Source: DATDAH01 sp963792205 (GTDB lineage: Bacteria > Actinomycetota > Acidimicrobiia > Acidimicrobiales > DATDAH01). From it: DNA of 64,000 bases. The stretch lies in assembly GCA_963792205.1 (NCBI GenBank), contig CAWBVI010000004.1, positions 1,364,001-1,428,000 of the forward strand, in the 5' to 3' direction. The position numbers and the translations under genes were made by a program. The notes below the pieces were generated by a model, which was not told the origin of the DNA, did no database searches, and was given only the letters and a program-made list of their open reading frames with translations. Position 1 is the stretch's first letter. The number at the start of each line of letters is the position of its first letter. This document shows positions 42,166 to 50,204 of the stretch, piece after piece.

Positions 42166-43872
42166 GTGGGGGTGATCAAGCCGGCGCTGCCGGACCTCGA
42201 CCTGGACGATTGGGCCCAGCGCCCGGAGGCCGAGCGGGTACGGCTCATGTGTGAGTCGTGGGCCGTGCAGGGGTTCGGGGCGCCCCTGGTCGCCTACCTC
42301 TTCTACGTCGCCAAGATCGCCCTCTACGTGTGGCTCTGGGTGGTCTTCGTCAGTCGCTCACCACAGGTCCACGGCCTCGGCGACATCGGCGACTGGTGGG
42401 CCTCGCCCATCGCGTTCCAGAAGGCGATCCTGTGGACCCTGCTGTACGAGGTCCTCGGCCTCGGCTGCGGCAGCGGCCCGCTCACCGGGCGTTATGTCCC
42501 GCCGATCGTCGCCTTCACCCACTTCGGCCGTCCCGGCACCGTGCGCCTGCCCCCGTTCCCCGATCGGGTGCCGTTCACCGCCGGGCACCGGCGCAGCGTC
42601 CTCGACGCCGTGCTCTACGTGGGACTGGTGGCCTTCGCCCTGCGGGCGCTCCTCACCACCGAGCCCCTCCTCGATGCGGAGCTCCTCCTCCCGGTCGTCG
42701 TGGTCCTCGCCGTGATCGGGCTCCGGGACAAGACGGTCTTCCTGGCTGCCCGGGCCGAGCACTACTGGGTGACCCTGATCGTCTTCGTGTTCGCCGGCGA
42801 CGACGTGACCGTGCTGTTCGCCGGGTCGATGGTCGTCCAGTTGGCCATCTGGTGGGGCGCCGCCACCTCCAAGCTCAACCACCACTTCCCCAACGTCGTC
42901 ACGATCATGGTCAGCAACTCGCCGGTGCTGCCGGTCCCGGCGCTGAAGAAGGCGATGTACCGGCACTGGCCCGACGACCTCCGGGCCTCTCGGCTGGCGG
43001 CAGCCTTGGCCCACGGGGGCACGGTGATCGAGTACGCCTTCCCGCTGTTGTTGGCGGTCTCCTCCGGAGGGACGCCCACGACCATCGGCCTGGCCGTGAT
43101 GCTGGGCTTCCACCTCTTCATCACGTCCTGCTTCCCGATGGGCGTGCCCATCGAGTGGAACGTCCTGTTCCTGTACTCGATGTTCGTGCTCTTCGGCGAG
43201 CACGCCGAGCTCAGCCCGCTCGACGTCCTCGACGACCCGCTGCTCGCCGTGCTCCTCGTGATCGCCTTGGTGGTGGGGCCGGTGTTCGGCAACCTCCGCC
43301 CCGACAAGGTCTCGTTCCTGCCCGCCATGCGCTACTACGCCGGCAACTGGGCGGCCTCGCTGTGGCTGTTCCGCAAGGGCACCGAGTCGCGGCTGGACGA
43401 GTGCCTGACCAAGACGGCCCCGACCATCGACCGCCAGCTCGAGCTGCTCTACGACGAGCACACGATCCGGGCCGTGCGGGGCAAGCTCCGGGCCTTCCGG
43501 TCGATGCACCTCCACGGCCGGGCGCTCAACGCCGTCCTGCCAAGGGTGGTCGACGACCTCGAGGACTACACCGTCGACGAGGGTGAGGCCACGGCCGGGG
43601 TCGTCCTCGGCTGGAACTTCGGCGACGGCCACCTCCACCACGAGCAGCTCCTGGCCGCCGTGCAGGCCGAGTGCGACTTCGCGCCGGGCGACCTGCGGGT
43701 GCTGGTCCTCGAGTCACAGCCGGCGGGCCAGCCCGGGGTCCACTGGCGCACGGTCGACGCCGCCACCGGCCCGCTCGAGGAGGGCCACATCCGGGTGGTG
43801 GACCTCCTTGCGCACCAACCCTTCCCCGCGCCGGGGGCGGTGGACGTCGGCCTGGCGGAGGCGAAGGGCTAG
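42166..43872 (+). CDS. DUF3556 membrane protein
   Basis: 568 residues. About ten membrane helices lie in residues 45-415 (Y-V-A-K-I-A-L-Y-V-W-L-W, L-Y-E-V-L-G-L-G-C-G-S-G-P-L-T-G-R-Y near 95, W-W-G-A-A-T-S-K-L-N-H-H-F-P near 230, Y-Y-A-G-N-W-A-A-S-L-W near 390). A soluble C-terminal domain of about 140 residues contains NFGDGHLHHEQLLAAVQ. The G-V-I-K-P-x-L-P opening and this order match the DUF3556 family of mycobacteria and relatives; function unknown. GTG 42166 is the start. Confidence 0.75.
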   Translation: MGVIKPALPDLDLDDWAQRPEAERVRLMCESWAVQGFGAPLVAYLFYVAKIALYVWLWVVFVSRSPQVHGLGDIGDWWASPIAFQKAILWTLLYEVLGLGCGSGPLTGRYVPPIVAFTHFGRPGTVRLPPFPDRVPFTAGHRRSVLDAVLYVGLVAFALRALLTTEPLLDAELLLPVVVVLAVIGLRDKTVFLAARAEHYWVTLIVFVFAGDDVTVLFAGSMVVQLAIWWGAATSKLNHHFPNVVTIMVSNSPVLPVPALKKAMYRHWPDDLRASRLAAALAHGGTVIEYAFPLLLAVSSGGTPTTIGLAVMLGFHLFITSCFPMGVPIEWNVLFLYSMFVLFGEHAELSPLDVLDDPLLAVLLVIALVVGPVFGNLRPDKVSFLPAMRYYAGNWAASLWLFRKGTESRLDECLTKTAPTIDRQLELLYDEHTIRAVRGKLRAFRSMHLHGRALNAVLPRVVDDLEDYTVDEGEATAGVVLGWNFGDGHLHHEQLLAAVQAECDFAPGDLRVLVLESQPAGQPGVHWRTVDAATGPLEEGHIRVVDLLAHQPFPAPGAVDVGLAEAKG

Positions 43873-44312
43873 CCCTCGGCCGTCAGCTCCAGGGTCTCGC
43901 CGTCACCGGTGAGCGTGAGGGTGTCGCCGTCGAGGGCCACCTCGGGTTCGCTGCCGAGGAACTCGGCCAGCCACTGGTCCTGGTCCATGAGCGCCTGCTC
44001 GCAGCCCATCATCGTGCTGGCCATCTCCGAGGTGAGGACGAGGGTGTTGTCGGAGATCTCGACGTCACCGTTCTGGGTGTTGCACCCGGCGTTGGCCGAG
44101 ATGCGCCCTTCGGCGAAGGTCAGGCTCACCGTGCTGCCCTCGACCAGGTCGTAGCCGGTGCTGGAGGTCGACTCGAAGGCGCGGCCCTCCAGGTCCTCGA
44201 TGGTGACCGGCGTGGTCTCGTCACCCCCGGTGTCGACTTCGCCCCCGTCGTCGTCGCCGCAGGCGTTGAGCACGAGGGCGAGCAGCACGACGCTGACGGG
44301 CAGGCGACGCAT
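43869..44312 (-). CDS. META-domain lipoprotein
   Basis: 147 residues. Lipoprotein signal with lipobox L-V-L-N-A-C (Cys about 18). A META domain (HslJ-like) follows from about 40: V-S-L-T-F-A-E-G-R-I-S-A-N-A-G-C-N-T, then L-T-S-E-M-A-S-T-M-M-G-C and L-T-L-T-G-D-G-E-T-L. The N-A-G-C-N and M-G-C motifs are diagnostic. TAGGTT (44324-44319) lies 6 nt before the ATG, inside the 3' end of the MFS gene. Its stop overlaps the DUF3556 gene by 4 nt. Confidence 0.82.
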   Translation of the reverse strand: MRRLPVSVVLLALVLNACGDDDGGEVDTGGDETTPVTIEDLEGRAFESTSSTGYDLVEGSTVSLTFAEGRISANAGCNTQNGDVEISDNTLVLTSEMASTMMGCEQALMDQDQWLAEFLGSEPEVALDGDTLTLTGDGETLELTAEG

Positions 44313-44321
44313 GCCCCGAAC

Positions 44322-45833
44322 CTACTGGCGGACCGGGTCGGCCCGGATCACCCGCCAGCACCAGAGCGCGGCCGCAGTCAGGAGGACCGCCCCGACCAGG
44401 CAGGCCGCCTGGATCCCCTCCGTGAACGCGGCGTTCGCCGCGGTCTGCAGGGCGTCACCGGCCGCACCGCCCAGCTGCGCCGCCACCTCGTGGGCGCCCC
44501 CGAGCGTCTCGAGCGCGGCGTCGGGGGTGTCGTCGCCCAGCTCGCGGCGGTAGACGGCCGTCAGGATGCTGCCCAGCACCGCCGTCCCCAGGGCCACGCC
44601 GAGCTCGATCGCCGTCTCCGAGACCGCGCCGCCGGCCCCCGCCTTCGCGGGCGGGATCGAGGCCATGATCCCGTCGATGGCCACGGTGATGGACGCGCTC
44701 AGGCCGGCCTGGAGCACCATCAACGCGACGGTCAGCAGCAGGAGGGATCCGTCGGGTTCCAAGCCGGTGAGCAGGAGGAACCCGGTCGCGCCGGTGGCCA
44801 GGCCAATGCCGATCACCGGGAAGGCACCGAAGCGAGCGCTGAGCCGGGGCGTGCCCAGCGTGACCACGGCACCCACGGCGGCGGGGGGCAGGATCTGGAG
44901 GGCGGCGCGGGTCGGGGAGAGGCCGAGCACGAGCTGGAGGTACTGGGTCAGCAGGAAGATCGACGCCGCGAACCCGAACGCGGCGAGCAGGTTGCCCGTG
45001 ATGGCCATCCGGAACTTCGGCACTCGGAACAGGTCGATGTCGATCATCGGCTCGCTCAGGCGGTGCTGGCGGTGCACGAAGGCGACGCCGGCGGCGACGC
45101 CCACGACCAGGCAGGGCAGCACCACGCCCAGGCCGCCGGCTTCGGCCAGGGTCTTCATGGCGTAGACGACGGGCAGGATCGCGGCCATCGAGAGCAGCGA
45201 GCTCGGGATGTCGAACGGGCCCGGGTCGGGATCGCGCGATTCGGGGAGGAGGGTCGGGCCGGCGATGAGCATGGTGATGGTCACCGGGACGGCGAGCAGG
45301 AAGACCGACCCCCACCAGTAGTGCTCCAGCAGGAAGCCCCCGACGATCGGGCCCAGTGCCGCGCCGACCGAGAACACGGTCGCCCAGACGGCGATGGCGA
45401 ACCGGCGGCGCCGATCGTCGGTGAAGATGTTGGTGATCAACGAGAGGGTCGAGGGCATCAGGGTCGCCCCGCCGACCCCCAGCGCGGCCCGGGCGGCGAT
45501 GAGGGCCGTCGCCGACGGGGCGAAGGCGGCGGCGACGGAGGCGGCCCCGAACCCGGCGGCGCCGATCAGCAGCAGCCGCCGCCGCCCGATCCGGTCCCCG
45601 AGGTTGCCCATCGTGATCAGGAGGCCGCTGAGGACGAACGAGTAGACGTCGATGATCCAGAGCAGCTCGGCGCTCGACGGCTGCAGGTCCTCGCTCAGGT
45701 AGGGGATGGCGAAGCCGAGGATGGTGGCGTCCATCGAGATGAGCAGGACCGGCAGGGCCAGCGTGGCCAGGGCGAGGTTCTCCTGACGCCGGCTCAGACC
45801 GAGGGTGGCCGGCGCGTCCATCCCCACAGTCAA
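44322..45833 (-). CDS. MFS transporter, DHA2 family (14-helix drug/proton antiporter)
   Basis: 503 residues, 14 predicted helices as in QacA/EmrB. Motif A is G-N-L-G-D-R-I-G-R-R-R near residue 80. Motif D1 is I-S-M-D-A-T-I-L near 33. Motif C is V-G-A-A-L-G-P-I-V-G-G near 160. It probably exports hydrophobic cations or drugs. The start is uncertain: a TTG at 45833, GTG 45827 and ATG 45821 are in frame and close together; no Shine-Dalgarno sequence is obvious. Confidence 0.88.
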   Translation of the reverse strand: MTVGMDAPATLGLSRRQENLALATLALPVLLISMDATILGFAIPYLSEDLQPSSAELLWIIDVYSFVLSGLLITMGNLGDRIGRRRLLLIGAAGFGAASVAAAFAPSATALIAARAALGVGGATLMPSTLSLITNIFTDDRRRRFAIAVWATVFSVGAALGPIVGGFLLEHYWWGSVFLLAVPVTITMLIAGPTLLPESRDPDPGPFDIPSSLLSMAAILPVVYAMKTLAEAGGLGVVLPCLVVGVAAGVAFVHRQHRLSEPMIDIDLFRVPKFRMAITGNLLAAFGFAASIFLLTQYLQLVLGLSPTRAALQILPPAAVGAVVTLGTPRLSARFGAFPVIGIGLATGATGFLLLTGLEPDGSLLLLTVALMVLQAGLSASITVAIDGIMASIPPAKAGAGGAVSETAIELGVALGTAVLGSILTAVYRRELGDDTPDAALETLGGAHEVAAQLGGAAGDALQTAANAAFTEGIQAACLVGAVLLTAAALWCWRVIRADPVRQ

Positions 45834-45851
45834 GCCCGTAGGCTGGGCGGT

Positions 45852-45947
45852 GCTGAAGGGGAGTATCCCCGGTGCGTTCGATCCGTCATCACGGCCTCGG
45901 CCCGGACGAGCGGCCTGCCCGGAGGGCAGGTGGGAGAGACCTTTGGT
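45852..45947 (+). ncRNA. yybP-ykoY manganese riboswitch
   Basis: The leader of terC carries the conserved parts of this class in order: AAGGGGAGTA at 45856-45865, CCGTCATCACGG in the middle (the second internal-loop segment, about 45883-45894), and GGGAGAGACCTTTGG at about 45932-45946. AAGG at the 5' end pairs with CCTT at the 3' end to close P1. Variable helices fill the rest. These riboswitches bind Mn2+ at the paired internal loops and raise expression of Mn exporters, mostly of the TerC and MntP families, which fits the next gene. Confidence 0.88.
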
Positions 45948-45982
45948 CGACGACTGTGGTCTGACCGAAGGAACCGAAACCT

Positions 45983-47074
45983 GTGACCAGCCTGATGAGT
46001 GGCCCGCTCTTCGCCTCGTCGGCGGCGGTCGAGGAGAACTTCGTCAGCTTCGACGTCCCGCTGTGGGTGTGGGTCGCCCTTGTCACCGGGATCAGCCTCA
46101 TGCTGGTGATCGACCTCCTGCTGGTGCACCGCACCGCGCACGTGATCACGATCAAGGAGGCGGCCATCGAGTCCGCCGTCTGGATCTCGATCGGCCTGCT
46201 CTTCGGCCTGGTGATCGTGGCGTGGCAGGGGGGCCAGGCCGGCGCCGAGTACTACGCCGGCTTCCTCATCGAGAAGAGCCTGTCGATCGACAACGTCTTC
46301 GTCTGGGCGGTGATCTTCTCGTTCTTCGCCGTGCCGAGGAAGTACCAGTTCCGGGTCCTGTTCTGGGGGATCTTCGGCGCCCTCGTCCTCCGGGCCATCT
46401 TCATCTTCGCCGGCGTGTCGCTCATCGAGCGCTTCGAGCCGATCCTCTACGTCTTCGGCGTGTTCCTCATCTACACCGCGTGGCGGATCGCCCGTCACGA
46501 CGAGAACGAGGTCGTCGACTACAACAACAACATCGCCATGCGCGCGGTCCGGCGCGTGGTGCGCACGACCGACGAGTACGACGGCCAGAAGCTGTTCACG
46601 ATCAAGGACGGCGTGCGTTGGGCGACCCCCCTCTTCGCCGTCCTCGTGCTCATCGAGGCCACCGACGTGGTCTTCGCCGTCGACTCGGTTCCCGCCATCC
46701 TCGCCGTGAGCCGCGAGCAGTTCATCGTCTTCTCGTCCAACGCCTTCGCCATCCTCGGCCTGCGGTCGCTCTACTTCCTGCTGGGCGGGATGCAGGGCCG
46801 GTTCCGGTACCTGAACATCGGCCTCGGCGTCATCCTCGCCTTCGTCGGCGTGAAGATGCTCTTGATCGGCGAGCCCCTCGAGTACCACATGCCGACCGTG
46901 GTCTCGCTGACCGTGATCTTCGCGGTGCTGGCGGTCGCCATCGGCGCCTCGATCCAGGCGGATGCCCGGGATCGTCGGGCCGGCGTCCTCCCGCCCAGTG
47001 ACGAGGGCGACGGCGAGGCCGTGGGCGAGACCGGCGAGGCGGACGAGCAGCCCGCGGACGACACCGCCCGCTGA
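45983..47074 (+). CDS. TerC family protein, probable manganese exporter (Alx/MeeF type)
   Basis: 363 residues with eight to nine membrane helices. The TerC core motifs are E-K-S-L-S-I-D-N-V-F-V-W near residue 97, and E-A-T-D-V-V-F-A-V-D-S-V-P-A-I-L near 230, which supply the acidic metal site. The C-terminal 40 residues are an acidic tail. The manganese riboswitch in its leader supports Mn export. GTG 45983 has a GAAGGAA ribosome binding site 8-14 nt upstream. Confidence 0.93.
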   Translation: MTSLMSGPLFASSAAVEENFVSFDVPLWVWVALVTGISLMLVIDLLLVHRTAHVITIKEAAIESAVWISIGLLFGLVIVAWQGGQAGAEYYAGFLIEKSLSIDNVFVWAVIFSFFAVPRKYQFRVLFWGIFGALVLRAIFIFAGVSLIERFEPILYVFGVFLIYTAWRIARHDENEVVDYNNNIAMRAVRRVVRTTDEYDGQKLFTIKDGVRWATPLFAVLVLIEATDVVFAVDSVPAILAVSREQFIVFSSNAFAILGLRSLYFLLGGMQGRFRYLNIGLGVILAFVGVKMLLIGEPLEYHMPTVVSLTVIFAVLAVAIGASIQADARDRRAGVLPPSDEGDGEAVGETGEADEQPADDTAR

Positions 47075-47090
47075 CCGATCCTGCCGTCGG

Positions 47091-47651
47091 TCAGGACGGG
47101 ATGGATCGGCGGGCGCGGAAGGCGGCGGTCTTGGTGCGGTTCTGACAGGTCGTCGAGCAGAATCGGCGGCTCCCGTTCCTCGAGGTGTCGATGAAGACCC
47201 GGTCGCAGTCCGCCGCCGCGCAGGTGCCGAGCCGGTCGGCGTCGCCCTTGCCGACCACCCGGGCCGTGCCCTCGGCGCAGATGGAGGTCCACATCGGCAC
47301 CAGCGCGGTGGCCGCGGGATGGTGGTGGAGCAGCCAGCGCCCTTCCTCCTTGGCCAGGTGCGGGTTCGCCGGGTGCGCGGCGAGCAGGTCGTTGAGGCGG
47401 TGGGCCGCGCCGTCGACGTCGCCCTCGTCGACGGCGGCGAAGACGGCCCGCAGCTCGGCCGCGAGCGCGACGAAGCCCGGGCCGTCCGCCGCGCCGAGTT
47501 GGGCGACCGAGGCGGGGTCGACGGCGAGGATCCCGACGAGCGCCGGGAGCGGGGCAGGGGTGGCGACGGGCCGGCCCCGGTCGAGGCCGGGCGTGAGCTC
47601 GTTCACCAGGGCGACGGTGACGCGGAGTCCCGTCATCTCGTAGGCTGTCAC
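47091..47651 (-). CDS. CGNR zinc-finger (ABATE-domain) regulator
   Basis: 186 residues. The N-terminal ABATE-type helical domain has V-A-L-V-N-E-L. The C-terminal treble-clef zinc finger has C-A-A-A-D-C-D-R-V-F-I-D-T-S-R-N-G-S-R-R-F-C-S-T-T-C-Q-N-R (about 143-171), the CGNR signature, in which the second-last motif reads C-Q-N-R. It is probably a transcription factor for the neighbouring gene. GTG 47651 is 2 nt from the start codon of the divergent NAT gene; TACGGT (47666-47661), 9 nt upstream, lies inside that gene. Confidence 0.83.
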   Translation of the reverse strand: MTAYEMTGLRVTVALVNELTPGLDRGRPVATPAPLPALVGILAVDPASVAQLGAADGPGFVALAAELRAVFAAVDEGDVDGAAHRLNDLLAAHPANPHLAKEEGRWLLHHHPAATALVPMWTSICAEGTARVVGKGDADRLGTCAAADCDRVFIDTSRNGSRRFCSTTCQNRTKTAAFRARRSIPS

Positions 47652-47666
47652 TGGTGAAATACCGTA
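47641..47666. promoter_or_regulatory. Interlocked leaderless promoters of a divergent gene pair
   Basis: TAGGCT at 47641-47646 is 7 nt from the NAT start (GTG 47654) and lies within the first codons of the CGNR gene. TACGGT on the minus strand at 47666-47661 is 9 nt from the CGNR start (GTG 47651) and lies within the first codons of NAT. Only 2 bp separate the two start codons. Confidence 0.55.
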
Positions 47667-48469
47667 CAGCAGTTACGGACTTCGACGCCTACCTGGACCG
47701 ACTCGGCGTCGAAGCGGAACACCCCACCGCCGAGGGCCTGGTCGCCCTGCACCGGGCCCAGGTCGAACGGGTGCCGTACGAGACGCTCTGGATCCACCTC
47801 GGCCAGGCGTGGGACACCGAGGTCGACGCCGCGGTCGCCCGCATCGCCCGTCAGGGGCGGGGCGGCTACTGCTACCACCTCAACGGTGCCTTCGGCCGGC
47901 TGCTCGAGCACCTCGGCTACGCGGTGACCCGCCACGTCGGCGGGGTCCACGGACCCGAGCCCGCCGATCGGGACCTGTCGAACCACCTCGTGCTGACCGT
48001 GGCGGAGCTGCCCACCGCCGGCAACCCGGAGGGCGACTGGTACGTCGACGCCGGGCTCGGCGACGCCTTGCACGAGCCGCTGCCACTCGTCGCCGGTCGC
48101 TACGCCCAGGGTCCCTTCAGCTACGAGCTGGTCGAGCCCACCGACGGCATCGGCGACTGGCGCCTGCTCCACGACCCCAAGGGCTCGTTCACGTCCATGA
48201 GCTGGCGGTCGGCCCCCGCCGCGGCGACCGCCTTCGCCGAGCGCCACGTCGAGCTGTCCACGTCACCCGAGTCCGGGTTCGTACGGACGGTCAGCGCCCA
48301 GCGACGCGACCGCGACGGGTGCGACATCCTGCGGGGCCTCGTCCTGACCAGGGTGGGCGCCGGCGCCGAGCCGGCCGTCCGCCTGCTCGACGAACGAGGG
48401 GAGTGGTTCGCCGAGCTGGCGGACGGCTTCGGGCTCGTGCTGGCCGACATCGGTGACGCGCGACCGTGA
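47654..48469 (+). CDS. nat: Arylamine N-acetyltransferase
   Basis: 271 residues of the NAT fold. The catalytic triad is visible: Cys73 in R-G-G-Y-C-Y-H-L-N, His111 in S-N-H-L-V-L-T-V, Asp132 in Y-V-D-A-G-L-G-D. It moves acetyl from CoA to arylamines or hydrazines; in Actinobacteria also linked to lipid metabolism. The leaderless GTG is supported by TAGGCT 7 nt upstream. Next to a CGNR regulator transcribed the other way. Confidence 0.93.
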   Translation: MKYRTAVTDFDAYLDRLGVEAEHPTAEGLVALHRAQVERVPYETLWIHLGQAWDTEVDAAVARIARQGRGGYCYHLNGAFGRLLEHLGYAVTRHVGGVHGPEPADRDLSNHLVLTVAELPTAGNPEGDWYVDAGLGDALHEPLPLVAGRYAQGPFSYELVEPTDGIGDWRLLHDPKGSFTSMSWRSAPAAATAFAERHVELSTSPESGFVRTVSAQRRDRDGCDILRGLVLTRVGAGAEPAVRLLDERGEWFAELADGFGLVLADIGDARP

Positions 48470-48554
48470 TCGGCTCTGGGCCCGCACCCTCGCCACCCAC
48501 GAGGCCTGGATCGCCCGGGACCCCTCGCTCGCCGTCAGGCCGACGACGGACTGA
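48453..48554 (+). CDS. Possible 33-residue peptide
   Basis: A GTG at 48453, inside the end of the NAT gene, opens 33 codons reading TRDRDRLWARTLATHEAW then IARDPSLAVRPTTD. The composition (basic start, amphipathic helix) is plausible and it overlaps the 3' end of the opposing gene. No family is recognised. It may be a fragment or chance frame in GC-rich DNA. Confidence 0.2.
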   Translation: MTRDRDRLWARTLATHEAWIARDPSLAVRPTTD

Positions 48555-48936
48555 GGCGCCGGCGGGCGAGTGCCGCCCCGCCCAGGCCGACGGCGATGCC
48601 GACGGCGGCGCCTCCGAGACCGCGGAGCCGTTGGTCACGGCTCATGTGCTCGTGGGTGGCCAGGCCGCCCACCAGGTCGGCCAGGTCGGCGCCACCGCTG
48701 GCCAGGAACCAGCCGGGGGTCGCGGGCGACCCGGTCAGCCCAGCCCGGAGGAGGAGGGCCCCGACCAGCGCATCGCGGTAGCCCATCGAACGGAGGAGGA
48801 GCTGGGCGGTCGGCGTCTCGTCGGACTCGCCGCCCCAGAGCCGGTTGGCCGCCTGCGGGGCCACCAGGAAGGAGAGCCCCGAGGCGCAGCGAATGGTGCC
48901 GGCCCCGATCGCCAGCCAGTCACGACGTCGGTGCAC
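48535..48936 (-). CDS. Small membrane protein, DUF4267-like
   Basis: 133 residues from GTG 48936. Three to four hydrophobic segments: W-L-A-I-G-A-G-T-I-R near 10, G-L-S-F-L-V-A-P near 25, G-Y-R-D-A-L-V-G-A-L-L-L near 55, and a Gly/Ala-rich C-terminal helix. The layout fits DUF4267-like proteins of unknown function. The frame is open further upstream but that part has shadow-type composition. CAGACT lies 6 nt before the GTG. Confidence 0.58.
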   Translation of the reverse strand: MHRRRDWLAIGAGTIRCASGLSFLVAPQAANRLWGGESDETPTAQLLLRSMGYRDALVGALLLRAGLTGSPATPGWFLASGGADLADLVGGLATHEHMSRDQRLRGLGGAAVGIAVGLGGAALARRRLSPSSA

Positions 48937-48955
48937 ACGTGCAGTCTGGCTCCGC

Positions 48956-49141
48956 TCACGCCGAGACCGTGACGGACTCGAGCGGTCGGCTGACCTCGGT
49001 GTGGAAGTCGTGGAGGACGGCGTGGCCGTGCGGGCAGTGCACGACGGCTTCGGGACCCTGGTCCGTGTTGCCGAACGAGTCGATCGCCGACGTGCTGACG
49101 AGGTAACGCTTCTGGCAGTGGTTGCAGTGGATTGCGAACAT
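48956..49141 (-). CDS. Small zinc-ribbon-like protein, 61 aa
   Basis: 61 residues with C-N-H-C-Q-K-R-Y at residues 6-13 and H-C-P-H-G-H-A-V near 37-44, giving a Cys/His-rich metal site. No family is recognised. ATG 49141 is divergent from the LysR gene; the AT-rich 97-bp gap between them is the only likely promoter and regulator site. Confidence 0.6.
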   Translation of the reverse strand: MFAIHCNHCQKRYLVSTSAIDSFGNTDQGPEAVVHCPHGHAVLHDFHTEVSRPLESVTVSA

Positions 49142-49238
49142 GGAACCACCATCACACGGTCGATCATGTAGGACAAGCGATGATTCATGATGCATACTGT
49201 GCAGAGTTACTGAATCGTCGGCCAGGAGGTCGAGACCG
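49142..49238. promoter_or_regulatory. AT-rich divergent control region, LysR gene/zinc-ribbon gene
   Basis: The region is much richer in A/T than its surroundings, with overlapping ATGATTCATGATGCAT dyads around 49180-49196, TACTGT as a possible -10 near 49196-49201, and GGAGG before the LysR ATG. LysR proteins usually bind such divergent regions and control the neighbour as well as themselves. Confidence 0.4.
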
Positions 49239-50159
49239 ATGGAGATGAGCCTGCAGCAGCTGCGCATGCTGCGCGAGGTGGCCAACCGCCAGACCATCGC
49301 GGCCGCCGCCGAGTCGCTCGGGTACACGGCCTCGGCTGTGTCCCAGCAGCTCAGCGGGCTCGAGAAGGTCACCGGGGTCCCGGTCCTCGAACGGGTGGGC
49401 CGCAACGTCCGCCTCACCGATGCCGGCCGGGAGCTGGTCCGCCACGCCGACGACCTGCTGGCGGGGATGGAGGCGGCGCAGGTCGCGGTCGAGCGCCTGA
49501 GCAGCGAGGTCCGGGGTGACCTCACCTGCACGGTCTTCGAGTCGGTCGCCGCCACCCTGCTCATTCCCCTGCTCCAGCGCCTGGCGCAACGCCACCCCGA
49601 CCTGACCCTGCGCACCCGCCAGCTCGACCCCGACGTCGCCATGGAGTGCCTGTCCTCGGGCGAGCTCGATCTGGCCTTCGCCATCGACTACCCCCACTCG
49701 CCGGCACCCCGGCGACCGGATCTCACCCGTTTCAACCTGCTCGACGACCAGTTCCACCTCGTCGTGGCCGACGACGACCCGATCACGTCCCGCCGCGTCC
49801 GCCTGGCCGACCTCTCGGGTCGGGCGTTCGTGTCCTCGCCCGCCGACCTGAGCTGTGGTCGCTGCCTGCTGGCGGCCTGCCGGGATGCCGGCTTCGAGCC
49901 CGACCTGGCCCACGAGGTCGACGACTACCCGACCACCCTCCACCTGGTCCGGGCCGGCCAGGGCGTCTCGCTCGTGCCCGACCTCGGCCTGGTCGACATC
50001 GATCCGGGCGTGCGGGTGATCAGCATCGATCCCCCCGTCACGCGGGTCGTCCAGCTGGCCTACCGGACCGCCAGCGCCGAACGCCCGGCCATCGTCGCCG
50101 TCCGCAACGCCCTGGTCGAGATCGTCGACGAGCTGGGTCTCACCGCCGCCGCAGCCTGA
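49239..50159 (+). CDS. LysR-family transcriptional regulator
   Basis: 306 residues. N-terminal winged helix-turn-helix (residues 1-60: L-Q-Q-L-R-M-L-R-E-V-A, A-A-A-E-S-L-G-Y-T-A-S-A-V-S-Q-Q-L-S-G-L-E) and a substrate-binding co-inducer domain from about 90 (D-L-T-L-R-T-R-Q-L-D-P, L-D-L-A-F-A-I-D-Y). The target is unknown; the divergent zinc-ribbon gene is the best candidate. GGAGG lies 10-14 nt upstream of the ATG. Confidence 0.9.
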   Translation: MEMSLQQLRMLREVANRQTIAAAAESLGYTASAVSQQLSGLEKVTGVPVLERVGRNVRLTDAGRELVRHADDLLAGMEAAQVAVERLSSEVRGDLTCTVFESVAATLLIPLLQRLAQRHPDLTLRTRQLDPDVAMECLSSGELDLAFAIDYPHSPAPRRPDLTRFNLLDDQFHLVVADDDPITSRRVRLADLSGRAFVSSPADLSCGRCLLAACRDAGFEPDLAHEVDDYPTTLHLVRAGQGVSLVPDLGLVDIDPGVRVISIDPPVTRVVQLAYRTASAERPAIVAVRNALVEIVDELGLTAAAA

Positions 50160-50172
50160 CTTCCGTAGCTTG

Positions 50173-50188
50173 CGTTAGATAGCTAACG
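50173..50188. promoter_or_regulatory. TetR-type operator upstream of the 50205 regulator
   Basis: CGTTAGATAGCTAACG is a 16-bp inverted repeat with one mismatched pair. It is followed by the TATATAT -10-like run at 50194-50200 and the ATG at 50205. It most likely binds the TetR protein encoded next and thereby controls the P450-nitronate monooxygenase operon. Confidence 0.6.
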
Positions 50189-50204
50189 GTGGTTATATAT
50201 CTGC

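Noticed and set aside
45834..45851. Intrinsic terminator for the MFS transporter or riboswitch attenuator
   Set aside because: No stem followed by a T run is present near the MFS start or between riboswitch and terC; control there is more likely at translation.
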